Assembly (NCBI GenBank): GCA_026168455.1
Contig: CM047426.1
Span: 68,043,342 to 68,107,341 of the forward strand
Source: Theocolax elegans
Lineage: Eukaryota > Arthropoda > Insecta > Hymenoptera > Cerocephalidae
Direction of reading: 5' to 3'
Length of the DNA: 64,000 nucleotides
The first letter of the stretch is position 1; every line of letters begins with the position of its first letter. The translations under genes were made by a program, and so were the position numbers. Below, piece by piece: positions 11,549 to 24,424 of the stretch. The notes under the pieces were generated by a model. It searched no databases, was not told the origin of the DNA, and saw only the letters and a program-made list of their open reading frames with translations.

Positions 11549-11872
11549 TTCAAACATAAATTATAAATTTTACAGCTATATAGAGCTGTTGAAAGATACT
11601 TTCCCCCCTAGCTATGACTAAAACTAAGGTAATTGTAATATTACTATTGGCAACAAATGTTTATTTTTTTAAAAAAATGTGTAATACGTCTGGTATCCGT
11701 TGAGCCTAAATTTGCCGTAATGCTATACGTAACGTATTACACATTTCTTTAAAAAAATAAACATTTGCTGCCAAGAGTAATATTACAATTACCTTAGTTT
11801 TAGTCATAGCTAGGGGGGAAAGTATCTTTCAACAGCTCTGTGTAGCTGTAAAATTTATAATTTATGTTTAAA
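11549..11872. repeat. hairpin element D within the right arm of C
   Basis: Two arms of about 140 bp (11553-11688 and 11728-11870) pair along almost their whole length around a ~37 bp spacer; arm landmarks are aaacataaattataaatttt, agctatgactaaaacta and acgtattacacattt. The homologous left arm of C lacks D, which shows it as an insertion at a gtac-like site. Half of D also occurs at 3586-3720. Confidence 0.75.
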
Positions 11873-11972
11873 GTACGTTTATCGTAGAAATCGACACCTG
11901 ACTACAGCGCCATTTGAAACCTCGAGATCGAGCGGCTATTCGATGAAGGCTATAGCTCCGACATCCCCTTAA

Positions 11973-13760
11973 CATATCTAAATTGATTAACAATTTGTAA
12001 TTCAAGGATTTTTTATGTCGCGAGCCTTTTCCATTTTCGAGCCAAATAAATTAATATTTAACAGCTCAATTGTGTCTTAATTATTTCCTCCATTGCATTC
12101 CATAGCCTTTAAATTTTCATAAAAAAACTATAAATAGATAAAATTTTGAACTATAAAAATATATTAAAAAATCTGTTCTGTTCATGTTGAATAGAATACG
12201 ACCGAACAATTATTTATTACTAAATATATTAAAAAATATAAATATGTCAATATCTATTAAAAAAAGAAAAAATTTTAAATGCGCATTTAAATATATTTTT
12301 ATGATATATAGAATCAATGTGACGTTAACCCATAGCTATGCATGCACAATTACTAAATATGCTAATAAATTAAACAAAAAACATTAACTTAATCCAATTT
12401 TCATATGTTATAAGAAAAAAAATCAAGGCCGGTACGTGGGCATTAAAAAAATATTTTTTAGTATTTGAACGTTAATAATTATTATGTAATCTAAGTCTTA
12501 ATATCTTAATTCAATTAAGAGATCGTTAGTTAATAATAATGAATATATAAATATTCAAAGGACGAAATTAAAATGTCAATATTACCAGTCAATATTATCA
12601 TTGTCAGTATTACGTCTAAAACGTTGTTTTGACAGTATGAGTAGGCCGAAGGAGTGTTAGCAATATAGGTAAAAATTGCTTGTAATATATTAAGATTTTA
12701 AATAAACACACGAATACCAAAATCAAAATTACTCTATCTGTATAATATAATGGTTAACATGAATTGAATTAATATACAAAATACAGAAATAATTTCGAAG
12801 AATCATGCTAATTCGGAAAGTTTTATTACTACAATGTTTTATTTTAATTTTAAATGTTTTCTTCCTTAAAATCAAATAGCGAAATGTTTATTATTTTATT
12901 ATTCGGTTTAACTGGTTCTGTCTTTTTTTATTGGGTTCAAAACAACGTGTATGTAGATAGGAATAACAGAAATAGAAAGTTCTGTTAAAAAAATTGAACT
13001 CATTGGTGCAGTTGAAAGCCCTGTAACCCATAACAAATCTGATTCGTTAGAGCGTCGTAACATTCATCTGCATCATCTTTTATAAGTATAATAAGTAATT
13101 TTATAAATACAGCTATATAAATATGAAGTTTGCTTGACTACATTACCAGAAATTTCGTTGTCCAGCATGACCAATGTACAAAGTGTGAATAAGAACTTTT
13201 TTAACCCGATAAATGTGATTCATCAAAACAAATATTTTCATTTCCATATAATTTATTACTATATATTAATTTTTCTTGCCTTCTTTATAATATTCGTTTT
13301 TATAAATTCTATTATACATAGAATCTAATTGTTTATTCATTTACGATTGCACTATTTGGTAAATAAATCAGCATATTTATTTCTGTACATTGTGATATAA
13401 TCTGTTATATATTAACAAACTATATTTTTTAATACCTATTATTTACTTTGTTTTTACATTATTCATCGAACAATATATAAATTTGTTCCATTGATATGGG
13501 CTCAACATTATGTTCCCATATCTTTCATACCGACTAAAAAGTGATACGTTAACAAAAATTAATATTTTTTATTAAAATTTAAACAATATCGCAAGAACAT
13601 TATTCTTTGCTTATAAATTAAACTTTTAATCGTGCAAAGTTTCAGGGTGATTGGTGTAGTAGTTTTGAAGATTAATTTTTATAAAAATCTTTTAGATTGG
13701 GCATATGAGAAGGAGTCAAGTGACAGATAAGAAGTGTGTAGCTCGTATCGTCGATGCTCC
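11973..13760. other. AT-rich sequence, no gene seen
   Basis: Readings of up to about 67 codons exist but are composed of AT-rich codons with no recognisable motif. No repeats shared with the rest of the window were found. Confidence 0.55.
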
Positions 13761-13767
13761 GTCCGGG

Positions 13768-13844
13768 TGGACGGTAGCTCGACGGTCAGAGCGCGCGATT
13801 CGCACGCTGAGGTCCCGGGGTCAAATCCCGCAGTCCACCTTTTT
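13768..13844 (+). tRNA. tRNA-like gene or tRNA pseudogene
   Basis: The 5' TGGACGG pairs with the 3' end cxgcaGTCCA apart from one mismatch. A D arm GCTC...GAGC, a variable loop AGGTC and a T arm with GTCAAAT loop follow in tRNA order, and a T run (13840-13844) could terminate polymerase III. The anticodon stem pairs at only about three positions, with TCG in the anticodon place, and the B box has GTCAAAT instead of GTTCGAAT. Length about 71 nt. It may be a decayed tRNA, or a SINE head whose body is lost; isotype is not safe to call. Confidence 0.5.
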
Positions 13845-13881
13845 ATTTCTCGCTTCTCTCCTTTTCATACGTAACAAGATA

Positions 13882-14969
13882 CACTGAGAAAAATGTGTAA
13901 TAAAAATTATTAAAAATTCTAATAAAAATTGCTATAAAACATATAGTAATCGGTGAACATATTGTACTTTTAATAAAAATTGCTATGTTTTGTAGTAAAT
14001 TTGAAATGTACAAATTTTACTATGTTGACATAGCAAATTTTATTAGATAACATAGTAATTTTTATTATTTCGAGAAAGAGTCGAATTAAAACTAAATTTC
14101 TACTTTCATCTGTTTACAGTTTAACGTCCGTTATACACTTATTTTATTATTATTTTATACTTTATATTTACAATTTGAAATACATACAAATAATATTTAT
14201 GAAAATCATCAGAAAAAAACCGAAGTCCGAGACGGAGATTCGAACCGACGACCCTCCGAGTAGAAGTCCCGCACCTTACCGCCTGCGCCACCGGATAATT
14301 TTATTCCGGTTGATTCGAATCGCCCTCATATGTATTTTTGTGATTCACAAAAACTTGTATATTTTGTTTATTACATTTATTTGTTGCGATACTACATTTA
14401 TTAATATTTTTTATTGATTGAACATTACCCCGTAAAGATAATGTAAAAAAAGAAATTTATTTATCCGCAATTAATGACAATATACTATACTGAAATTCTT
14501 GAGGTTATGTAGAGATGGTGTATTTTCCCTATGTACCAATTTTATTATTGACATGACAAATTTTATTACTTTTAATAAGAAATTATACTACATTAAATAG
14601 TAAAAACATATTCAGATATTGTTTATTATGTAATAATTATCATTTACACAAAAATATATCAAGTATTACTATGAAAGTCACAAATTTTGCTATATTGCGT
14701 AATAAAATTTACTATGTTACCTAGTAAATTTCGTTCACTAAATTATAATTTTTATATTTCATGATTTTTGCTATATAACATAGTAATTTTTATAAAACTC
14801 AATTGATAAATTTTGCTTCATCTTTTGGTACTTATTATTATGCTAATAATAATGATTATTTAAAATATTATAAAACTTTTCATAATGCACATATATCCAT
14901 CGATTATTATAAAATATAGTAATTTTTATTAAAAACGTTGCAAATTTTATTATAGCATTTTTCTCAGTG
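13882..14969. mobile_element. CACTG-ended inverted-repeat element E
   Basis: Terminal repeats CACTGAGAAAAATG and CATTTTTCTCAGTG are perfect over 14 bp and continue imperfectly; TA flanks both ends (13880-13881, 14970-14971). The interior is AT-rich, made of many short inverted words such as acatagtaatttttatt and aataaaaattgctat, and carries a tRNA-like sequence. No transposase. Related ends occur at 18012-18586 and 47533. TA duplication suits a Tc1/mariner-type mover, but this is inference. Confidence 0.8.
14226..14298 (-). pseudogene. tRNA-like sequence within element E
   Basis: On the minus strand: TGGCGCAGGCGGTAAGGTGC (A-box-like D arm) and GGTTCGAATCTCC (B box), 40 nt apart, with the shared word gacttctac between. 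No canonical anticodon arm. Similar in layout to the tRNA-like copies in foldback C. Confidence 0.5.
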
Positions 14970-14971
14970 TA

Positions 14972-15258
14972 TACATATAAAGTGACTCAAAATTTTAAAG
15001 CAATAATCTTAATATATATACTGCCCTAATATCATTTTAAAATTTCGCAGAATTATAGATTACATTGTAACAAAGAACGATTTTCTTTGATTTTACTTTA
15101 ATTTTATTATATAAACGATTTGGATATGTACCATTAAATAAAAAATAAAACAATTTATAATAATCTTATTTTTAATTTACAATGTACAATGTATAAATAA
15201 AATTTACTGAAATTATTAAAACATATTGTGTAAAACTAATAATAATTAGATATATAAC

Positions 15259-15292
<34 letters not shown>

Positions 15293-17030
15293 ACTCAAGA
15301 ATAATATATAATTTGTTATAGCAAAGGAAATTGTCTCGAATTCTAAAGAAACCTGCATTATTTTTTAATAATTTGATTAAAAATACAAAGGATGGAGAAT
15401 ATGAGAAATTATGATCTATCGGGTATTACCATATCGATCGAAAAAGATTCAATCCATGTGATATACGCAGGTTTGGTAGGATAAACCATGGGGCATAACT
15501 AACAGGCAACGTAGGTGCGTTACTTTATAGCGTCACGTGCGTCAAGGCATGATGTGGCGTGGCGCGGCAACCCCATACATCAGACGTACGTTAGACAGAA
15601 GGGATGTCGATATTGACCAATCAATCATTAATAAGGCCTCCAATAAATATACAGAGAAATCTCCCACCAATGTCTCTAGTATACGTGGTCAATCTTCTAC
15701 AAAAATGTATTTCCAAGTGCTCTCTTATCTATTTATGGAATTTTATATTTTTATACCTGATTTCTACGATTATATCAGGCGAACGTTTGTCTTAGGATTA
15801 TCTTTTGATGTATAATAAATTAAACATTTGTAAATAAACTAAAGACATTCTTATGCATCTCACATGAATCATTGTAAGAAAGATTAACTCAAGCGGTAGT
15901 AATGAGTGTTGAAAAAATTGACAAATTATAATTAATCAATTCTGCAATTGTACATTTAAAGTATAGATCACTGTGAATACAGCTGTTTATACAATATACT
16001 TGTACACATAAAATTATATTAATTTAATATAAAATAGTAGAGAAAAGGTTTAAAAACACTTAATGAAAAAATAATCATATAAATACCTTACTATTAATAA
16101 TCAAGTGGCGCGACAGTGTTACCAAGTAAGTGAGCGTAAACGAACTTAACCTTTGTGATACAGCTTGGTACTATATTTGTACACTAAATTTAGATTATTT
16201 ATTTTTCAATAATTAATTAAATTAATACTGGGAGGGGTGAATACTGCGAAGTATGAAAGTGGAGCGAAAGTTGCCGTTGCGTTATAATCGAAAAATTGTG
16301 CGAAACAATTTTCGTAGAAAAAGATGGAGCTGTTTGAGAGAAATATTTATTACTAGAAAAATATGGACGAATTTCGATTGGATTGTTTGGTCTAATCCTT
16401 CTCCCACGGGTAATCAACGCGATGTCAAAATCAATTAGCCGCAAGGCTTTCACCAGACGATTAGCAGCCAAGTGTTTTAAACGCAAGTATTACACCTCAA
16501 AATAATAGACTTAGAGTTATATATACATATTTTGTTCACTAAACATTTCGATATAAATTTTATTGATGTGCGTATATGTAATAGAGGATGAAAAAAGGAC
16601 TAAATTACTTAAGTAATTAAAATAAAGAAATAATGGTGAATAACAAATGAGCAACATCGATATAAAAGTTGTTTGAAATTTACGACGATCAATTAAGTTT
16701 CTCGAGGTAGTTGAAAATAATGCTCGAAAAAATAAGACGAAATCGGTTTGAGATATATAGAACGCATATATATTTACAGTGAGGCACGCACAGGGCACAC
16801 ATGTAACACGGGGGTTAAAAGCAGAAGAAGAAGCGTGGATTCCCAAGGGTGGCATTAATCCCGCTATGGTACGGCATTTCTGTCTACCCTCTTGTATAGC
16901 AGTTTACTTGTGCCTAGACAACGGAACGCCGCACGGCGAAGCAATCATATTTTCCACCCCAAAGGCTCGATTCGCGTCAATGCGAATCAGACTTAGTGAT
17001 CTAATGTGAATGCCGATAGCGTCTGATTTA
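14972..17030. other. AT-rich sequence with two GC-richer islands
   Basis: A (TA)n run lies at about 15258-15283. Islands at 15480-15620 and 16775-17010 are GC-richer and hold short plus-strand readings (15537-15815; 16779-17009). A pair of overlapping readings at 16217-16486 exists on both strands. None is recognised. The second island ends at a CT-rich tract and could be an exon or promoter remnant, but I see no splice or start evidence. Confidence 0.4.
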
Positions 17031-17069
17031 CTCTCTCTTTTTCTCTCTTTCTCTTAGTTTCTTCCTTCA

Positions 17070-17110
<41 letters not shown>

Positions 17111-17118
17111 GGCTCTCT
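17031..17118. repeat. CT-rich microsatellite
   Basis: Pure ctctct of about 30 bp within an 85 bp pyrimidine-rich tract. Confidence 0.9.
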
Positions 17119-18011
17119 TTTTCTTTAACTCATTTCTTATTTTCTGTATATTTCCGACAACAAACATAGAACTTGCAGATTGTATTGTTAAACATAACGA
17201 GTATTATCATATTATAATTGATGAAAATACAATTAAGATTTACTTGTTTCTTTAAATATGTAACACAAATAATCGCAATATAGAAAAAAATATATGATTT
17301 TTTCAAAATGCAAATTCCAACAATCTGCACATGTAAATTATTTATTAATAATTATTGTTACTGCTATTGTTATGGCGAACAATACCTGTCAATTAAGACT
17401 TTTTATTACTTATGATCAATATAAGTATTGTTTGCCAATGTTTAGCAATATTTATCAGATTTTTAACATTTTCTTTTTCTTTATTTAAACACATGTTAAT
17501 AAATTATACTTTTATAAAATGAAAGTATATCTTTAAAAATTGGATATCTTCATAATAATAATAATTTCAGCACTTTTAAAAGGCAATAAAATGTGATTTA
17601 GAATACTCAAAGTTTAACACCACTTAATGTTATTTTGAATATTATTATAGTTACAAAATTTTTATTCAAGCATTAAAAATACGTTGCAGCTATTAACACC
17701 AACAATCTACGTAATATTTAGTTCGAGAAACGATCATCAGGTGTCGCATGAAAAATGTGTCTATGTAAAATGTCAATCCCAAAGTGGAATAACAACCACA
17801 ATCTAGACTACACATAAGAGACCGGTTACAGGGTGGTTGGCATGGGAGGACGGATAATGCATTTTCTTATTTTACAAACAAAGTATACCGATGCCCCTGA
17901 TTGTATATATTTTCATGGATTGTTGATACGAACAGCCACGACTTTAAAAATAATAAAAAGTAAGAATATTATTTTAACAAGGTAACGGATGATAAAGCTC
18001 GTAACAAACCT
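17119..18011. other. AT-rich sequence, no gene seen
   Basis: No recognisable motif on either strand. Confidence 0.55.
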
Positions 18012-18586
18012 CACTGAGAAAAGAGATTCTTTGAGTCAAAGAATATTTCTTAATTGTTAAGAAATGTGGATTAGAATACGGCGAAAGGCACATGTCTTAA
18101 CTATTGACTTGAATTTTTGGTTAAAAACGATTGTATAATTTTGTCTTAATTAAAACATTCTTTATTATTATGTAATAAATGAAGTATTATTATTAATTTA
18201 ATGCATCATAAGGGTAATCTTTTCACGCGCCGCTAGAGGGAGTCAACGATTTTTTGAGCTTCATAGTAAATATTATGCATTAATGATATAAGTATGTCTA
18301 CCTAATTCTCGTATATTGGCGTAATTAAATATATTTACTAATTTGACTAAACGAATGTGTTCAGTATGATCTGAAAGTATATTCCTTACGTTAATAATAA
18401 TCTTAACTTTATAAATAAGTTTAAAATTTATATCTATTAGTAAACAATATTAGGTTTCAATTGATTACTTTTTTATTAAGGAATATTTCTTAATAGTTAA
18501 GAAATTGACATTTGTCGCAAAGTAAAGATTTTAAGACAATGGCAAATACACCATTTCTTTGAAGCAAAGAATTACTTTTCTCAGTG
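18012..18586. mobile_element. CACTG-ended inverted-repeat element F
   Basis: Ends CACTGAGAAAAG and CTTTTCTCAGTG. Immediately inside each end is a small hairpin (ATTCTTTGagtCAAAGAAT on the left, the tttctttgaagcaaagaa form on the right), then aatatttcttaa..gttaagaaa in both orientations. 575 bp, no ORF; clear relative of element E at the tips only. No perfect target duplication. Confidence 0.75.
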
Positions 18587-19297
18587 TACTGTGTACCAGG
18601 TAATAAAATTATTTTCATAATTTTATATAACAATTTTTTATTTAAAACATTTAGATATTACTATAAAATATTTTTCCTTATGTAGTGATATAATCTAAAC
18701 CCAGAAATCGATTGCTTGACATTACGTATGAGTTCGTAGCAAATCATACCGCAAGTCGAGCTTTAAGAAAAAGAGAAAATATAATAGGAAATCTTAAATA
18801 ACATTTATTTACACAATATGGTAAATCTTACAATTATTAGAAAAATTACTTAAAAATGGCATAAAACAAAAAGGAATTTGTTGTAACAAAAAATTAGGGT
18901 CAATTGATGATCAATTATTTTTGAAAATAGTATGTAGTATGCAAAAAGTAAATTATGAGCCAAAAGTTAACTTAACCCTGGACATCATCTGATAAAAATA
19001 AATGCATATAGTTGTCGACAATTAAGAATTGCAAATTGATGTACTTTCTGCAATATGTGTTAAAAACAGGAAAATTCGAATTTTTATAATTACTGAATAT
19101 ATAACCCGAACAACACACGGAAAACAAAAATCTAACCTCTGTAGTACGTAGCATCTTCCTCATGTAGGTGTTCCACAGTGTAGGTATGATATCACTTTCG
19201 CAGTACGTCAATTTAAACCGTGCGCATATGAATTTGTGACGTTAAAAGTATATTACATTGTTTACTTTCAACGTTACGTATTCAAACCGTCAATGCA
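18587..19297. other. AT-rich sequence, no gene seen
   Basis: No recognisable motif on either strand; a 79-codon minus-strand reading (18972-19211) is unrecognised. Confidence 0.5.
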
Positions 19298-19765
19298 ATT
19301 TATTTGCTTAAAAGTTATTGTAACCTCAAAAAGTGAATTTTTTCTAGTTTTTTTTCAACACCAGCTGGGTTTGCCGCTATTTAACTCAAAATCTATTAAC
19401 TTTTACTTTCTTTAAATTATCATAACTTTTTATAGAATTGAAGGCCATAAAAATGCTACAAACCATTTGAAAGGTATTGCTTCAAGCTTCCTTTTAGACT
19501 TTTGGATAAAAAAATCAATTGTGGCATACTTTTTTTAAGTTGAATATTGACATGTAGTTTATGTAATATTGACCTTGAGATTAAAAATTCTAACTCAGAA
19601 GGATAAATTATAGGCATAATTAGCAACGAATGCTACACATAATGTTCTATAGTAACAGTTGATAGATTTTGAGTTAATAGCGGTGAACCCAGCAAGGGTT
19701 GAAAAAACTTGGAAATATTCACTTTTTGAGGTTAGAATAACTTTTGAGCAAATAAATTCTAGTAC
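19298..19765. repeat. inverted repeat (palindromic element), arms ~100 bp
   Basis: The left arm (ttatttgcttaaaagttatt ... actcaaaatctat, 19300-19400) pairs with the right arm (atagattttgagttaat ... taacttttgagcaaataaa, 19660-19762). Landmarks cagctgggttt/aacccagcaag and cctcaaaaagtgaa/ttcactttttgagg lie in between. The ~260 bp spacer is AT-rich. To the right, ggaccactttacgtggaata (19852-19870) looks like an element end but has no partner in the window. Confidence 0.75.
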
Positions 19766-19874
19766 TTAAAAATTTTTTCTGTATTCTGCAAAACATTTGC
19801 AATATGTACCCAAAATTTGGTGCATTTTAAAATTTTGATCGGACCACTTTACGTGGAATATCCCATTTATATAT

Positions 19875-20500
19875 AGTGACGAGTTCTTTCTCTCGTGTGT
19901 CGTGGAACGAAGATACCTTCTGAGAGCTCCCGACGAGAACCAACCGGTCGAAGGAACGAATACACCCCGAGTCGTCAGAGTGACCCAAGTAAGGCTGTCC
20001 TCATTCTTTGACCCCGTGTTCAGCGAACCGCTCGGGAAGGGAAACGAGCCCGTATAATCCGCCCGCTGTCTTCGTGCCGCGACTTAGTACCCGCGTAATA
20101 TTTAGCCCTTATCGCGCCCCAACCGATCGTGCGGTTGCGTACGCCCTCTAATATTCGTACGTTGTCACGTGTATACCTCCGTGAAGTTTATTATAAAAGA
20201 TTATTCGATTTCATCTCTCAGCTCTCACTTATTTAGACTCTCGTTTTACCCCAGGACTCCCACTCCCTAATCCGGGAAGCAGACGAGCTCGCGGTACTCG
20301 TCTGCTCTTTCTCACTTCGTATTTCCGGAAGTGGGCACGTCTCAAGCCCCACATCAACGTACGCGGTAGCCGTCGCGTAAACGACGTGCCGTCAGCAAGG
20401 TGCTGCGGTGGAACGGTTGTGCGCGAAGGTAAGTTCGCCGTACACAACCTCGAATCAGCTATTCTCCGCATGCATGTATTGGAGACAAAACCCCGACCGC
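19875..20500. other. GC-rich island, possible LTR or promoter region
   Basis: GC content rises sharply between AT-rich flanks. A TATA-like tattataaaagatta lies near 20189-20203, downstream of which are a hairpin with GCAGACGAG/CTCGTCTGC arms (20279-20305) and another, cacttcg..cggaagtg. No second copy is present, so an LTR cannot be proved. Short readings on both strands are unrecognised. Confidence 0.35.
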
Positions 20501-20888
20501 ATCATTACTTTATTAGGCACGATTGTTACATGAAAGTGCCTGATATTTTTATCATCGCAAAAAATGTAAAACCTCAAAACAGCATATGTTTTGACATGAA
20601 AATAAAATTTATGCAACTTAGAACTCATCTATAAACCTCTCCCTAAAATGTATGTATGGATGTGTGTATGTATGAAATCCTGTCACCAAGATAACTCTGC
20701 TAATTTTTAATCGATTAAGCTGAAATTTACAGGGTATAGTTGTTACAATTATAGAAGTCTGTGGTCCTATTTTCAACTGTATCGCTCATAAATTGTTGAA
20801 GATGTGGAGCATTTTACAATTTCGTGAAATTGGTTTATGCACATTATCTCCAAAAATACTATTCTTACGTAGATCATAAATACTGCCA

Positions 20889-21238
20889 AAATGTTCGTCT
20901 TCAAATTATAAAACTTTTTCCTACGTAACACTTTCTGATTCGAGCAATATTTATAAAGATACGCACATGAAAACAATGAAAATCATTAAAAATCTACAAA
21001 AAATCAGGTTTTTTCGTTATAAATTAAAATGTATCATTTTTATATAAAAAGTATAAATGGGCAAAATATTCGTCTTAAAATTACAAATCTTTTTCCCATT
21101 AAACACTTTCTGATCAGAATTATTTTTTTAAGATAATACAAAAAAGATTAGAATCATTAAAAATCTATACAAAAGTACGTTTTTTCGTTTTATATTAAGA
21201 TGTATTATTGTTATATAAAAAGTGTAAATAGGCGAACA
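20889..21238. repeat. two diverged tandem copies, unit ~175 bp
   Basis: aatgttcgtcttcaaatta (20890) recurs as aatattcgtcttaaaatta (21065), and both are followed by aacactttctgat, aatcattaaaaatcta and a ttttttcgtt block in the same order. AT-rich, non-coding. Confidence 0.75.
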
Positions 21239-21511
21239 AAATAAACATAAATGAATATAAGGGTAATTTGAAAAAGTCGGTTTGCTATAATTACGATATG
21301 AATATTGTATTACTAGACGTATAAAAAGAAATATAACAAAATATTTTTAACTATCTTATAGTAAAATAATTAAATTAAATTTGAACATTAAAAAATATTT
21401 GAACTAAAACCGAGTCATAAACGTATAATTTAGTAAACTTACAAATTAAGTATGCGTATTCAAGCTTATGACTAGATTGATTATTGACTTAAATAAGACT
21501 TGTTGGAAATA

Positions 21512-21642
21512 GTATATTACGCAACTAGTGAGCAAAATAGGACATTCCCACACGAGTCGATTTTGTCGCCCGAGCGAAGCGAGGGTGGCAAAAAAGACGA
21601 GTGGGGATGGCCTATTTTCCGTACTAGTTGCGTATAATATTT
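21512..21642. repeat. long hairpin, arms ~45 bp
   Basis: atattacgcaactagt...aaaatagg.cat.cccac pairs with gtgggg.atg.cctatttt...actagttgcgtataatat. The loop contains gagcgaagcgag. Arms are about 85 percent matched. Probably a short inverted-repeat element. Confidence 0.75.
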
Positions 21643-21844
21643 TTCCTGACAAGATGGGAGAAATTTGACATTAAGAAGAGTGAAAATTCTTTTGATTGTA
21701 GCATGTACGAAAAAACATAGCGCCATTTCTGCGAGCCTAATATAAGAAGTTTTGACTGCATTATATGTCTTGTTTTTCTGTCATCTTTCTCTTATTCTAG
21801 TGCATATTCATATAATCCATATACAAAATAAGAATAATAATTAC

Positions 21845-23617
21845 TTAGCTTTTATTTAATTTAGATGGATCATGAGGTACTAGATAAAATAAGACATTTT
21901 TAGGAGTGTACGAATCGGGCTGGAAAACTAAAGGATTGTATAGGATGAAGAATAATTTTCGGCAAGATGTTTTCGACGGTTTCGGCAGGATGCTTTCTAC
22001 AAGTCGCCTAACACGTTCTCGTTGGTCATCTCGTAACTTCAGGATGCCGGCGCATTCGGCATACATTATCGCTTCTCCGTCTTCCGCTGTGGCGGCTAAG
22101 GATCTCCATTTTCCTTCTCGTGCACGCCACTCTCCTCGATCTAGGCGGGTGTCTACGAAAATCCGGCAGAAGTCCATGCCTAATATGACGTCATGGTCTA
22201 AAATATTCATTGCCTTGAGCGGAATTATTTCGGCGTATCCGTCTATCTTCAGACAAATATTTAGGATTCCTATTACTCGGCGGACATCTCCTGTGACGCT
22301 TCCAACCGGCTTCTGAATCTCTCCATTACCTTCGGTGCAGCAAGCGAAATCATGACTGCTGGATCAAACAGAGCACTGTAACTCTCTCCTCCGAGATTCA
22401 GTTCTAGGAAATTCCTATTATCGGCTAGAATAGTCGCTATATTCTCATCATCTCGACGGACTTCCTGCTTCTCCTAACTATTCAGCGGCGATATAATTAA
22501 TTCCGTCCGCGTTTTCTTTGGGATCGCCCCTTTACCACTTCGGTTCAGCGTCGAATTACTCTGTATCTTTTCCTCTACCGGCAAGTCGAGGGGTGATGGT
22601 GCTGAGAGCATCTCTGTGGCGCGTTACACTATATGCAGCCTTGAGAATTCTCGTTCTTCTTCAAGATCCTCACTTGGCTGTGGCTGCGTGGCGGCTTCGC
22701 TCTCCTTTTGCCTCACCCTTTCACGAAACGTTTGCAGACTTTTCCGCGAATATTCCGCTTTGCCTAATGAATGATCCACGGCCTGCGGCTGGAGAAAACA
22801 TAGACCTCGCTTCTTCAACCGTTTCTTGTCTACCTCCGGCCTAACGTGATTCTCGGCTTACCTCTCTTCATCTCCTACGGCATTCTCCTGCATCTCAACC
22901 GGCGGATCATAGTTATCTTTCCCGGCGAGATTGCCAGAGTGCTGCTGTCGGATCAGCGGACTTGCTGTCCCCCAGCCAACAAGTTTCCCAACTTGACACG
23001 CACCTCAGCACAGTTAGAGCAATTGCGGAATACTACTCTTGGTTTACCACACATCTAACACGACTCGTCCGATCTGTGTGACGGTGACTGCGGTCTGAAT
23101 ACCTTCTCTGGCCATAGCACTACATGATGTCCCGTGTTGGCACACAAAATATATGCCCGACCATCTGGCAAGTAAAGCAGGGACCATAAGATTCCCGGCT
23201 ACCCGACGACTTCGGCTTAAATATACTGCGTTCATCGGCACGCTAGGCTGCGCGCAACTTCCTGCTGACGTGTGTACGGCTTACTATCCCATTTAGCAGC
23301 AGACTTATTCGACCGAGTCGGTAAACCTTGATTTGCAACTGCTGCATATGTTGACTTCTGGGCTACCTGCACTCTGGCCGCTACACTTGACGAAACGTCC
23401 TTATTCTGACGTTTCGACTTCTCCTCAACCTCGGTCTTGGTTGGCGCATGTATCGTTTTTCCGCTCTTCGTAGCCTTACGCTTGACGGCAACCTCAGTGG
23501 CTTCCTCCACGTCTACATCCAACAGCGTAGCGACCTTAGGCTTTGTCGATTGTCCCTCGCCTGCTGCTCCAGGTATTCTCGACTTCTCAACCGGCGGTGG
23601 CGGAGTATACCGGCTGT
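21845..23617 (-). pseudogene. gypsy-type LTR retrotransposon, nucleocapsid and protease part
   Basis: Minus-strand readings continue the gag of 27799-29328 beyond the piggyBac insert. From right to left: a basic linker rich in Lys, Thr and Pro (23617-23230), degraded zinc-knuckle words (CANTGHH, MCG...NCSNC; about 23150-22990), then a retropepsin. The protease has FDPAVMISLAAP where D-(S/T)-G is expected (about 22395-22350) and ends with ALDHDVILGMDF-like HDVILGMDFCRIF (22200-22165), the flap-to-C-terminus signature. Several stops and frameshifts separate the pieces. After the protease the frame runs into non-homologous sequence at about 21845, so reverse transcriptase and integrase are missing here. 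Confidence 0.8.
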
Positions 23618-24424
23618 TTAACCTTTTGACTGCAGGGGTGGTCGATATATCGACCACTTAAAATACACAACATATTTAATGTTTTTAGATCAATTTTGAT
23701 GTTTTGAATGTATATAAAATAGTTTTATAATTCCTCAAAATATTATTCACCTTGAAAATAGGTATTACAAGGTCAAATTTCATCCCTAGTAGAAGCGAGA
23801 ATTTTAGAGCGATTACTTTCGTAATTGTATATACTGTTTATAAAAAATACTTTAAAAAATCACTGCGGTATCCTTAACCTTGAAAATTTACAGTCAAGGT
23901 CATATTGTATTTTATTTGCATAAGCGAAAGTTCGATCTAGCTTTTTAGCGTTATTGATAAGGTCAAAACGGGGAAAAAAGTACAAAAATCCTAAAATTAT
24001 CTTTGTTCATGAAAATGTCTATTTCGCGATAAAATTTTAGTTTCCAAAACAAAATATCGAGCTTCAACCTTATTTTTGAAGGTTCCGTAAAATGCTGCGG
24101 CATTCATTTTCAGCGTGATCTTAAATCAATGACGTAAACAAAAAATCTGTTTTTTATTATTTCGGTCTGGGAGTTGGTATATCTTTGTTGTTCGTCAACT
24201 GGGTACGAAATAAATGTCATCACTTATTGCAGAAACTCGTCTAATCTTCAAAAATATTTTAATCTCAAAAAATTCATTTATTTTTTGTTCATTCATATTT
24301 ATAAATTTATAATACGATGCAGATTGGTACTTCTCATGCATAACTTATTAGTCTCCAGGATTTGCACAGTAATAATTTTTACTATTTTCACTATTCAATA
24401 GTGTAATATTCTATCTTCTATAAA

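Larger units (their letters stand above)
5838..11968. mobile_element. foldback element C, flanked by TTAA, interrupted by element A
   Basis: Ends are GGGGATGTCGGAGCCATAG (5838) and its inverse ctatagctccgacatcccc (to 11968), each flanked by TTAA (5834-5837, 11969-11972). The arms are 5838-6045 plus 10989-11203 on the left and 11205-11546 plus 11873-11968 on the right; they pair almost end to end around a palindromic centre, gaaacatgtttc, near 11204. Element A sits at an inner TTAA of the left arm, and hairpin D in the right arm. No protein is encoded by C itself. TTAA targets are used by piggyBac and Kolobok families; which one would move C is not visible. Confidence 0.85.

Noticed and set aside
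5834..11972. A single large transposon with several inverted repeats
   Set aside because: The halves of C rejoin when A is removed, and each set of ends has its own TTAA, so these are two insertions.
20229..20471. 80-codon ORF in the GC-rich island
   Set aside because: Low-complexity Arg-rich reading with no family match; overlaps a reading on the other strand.
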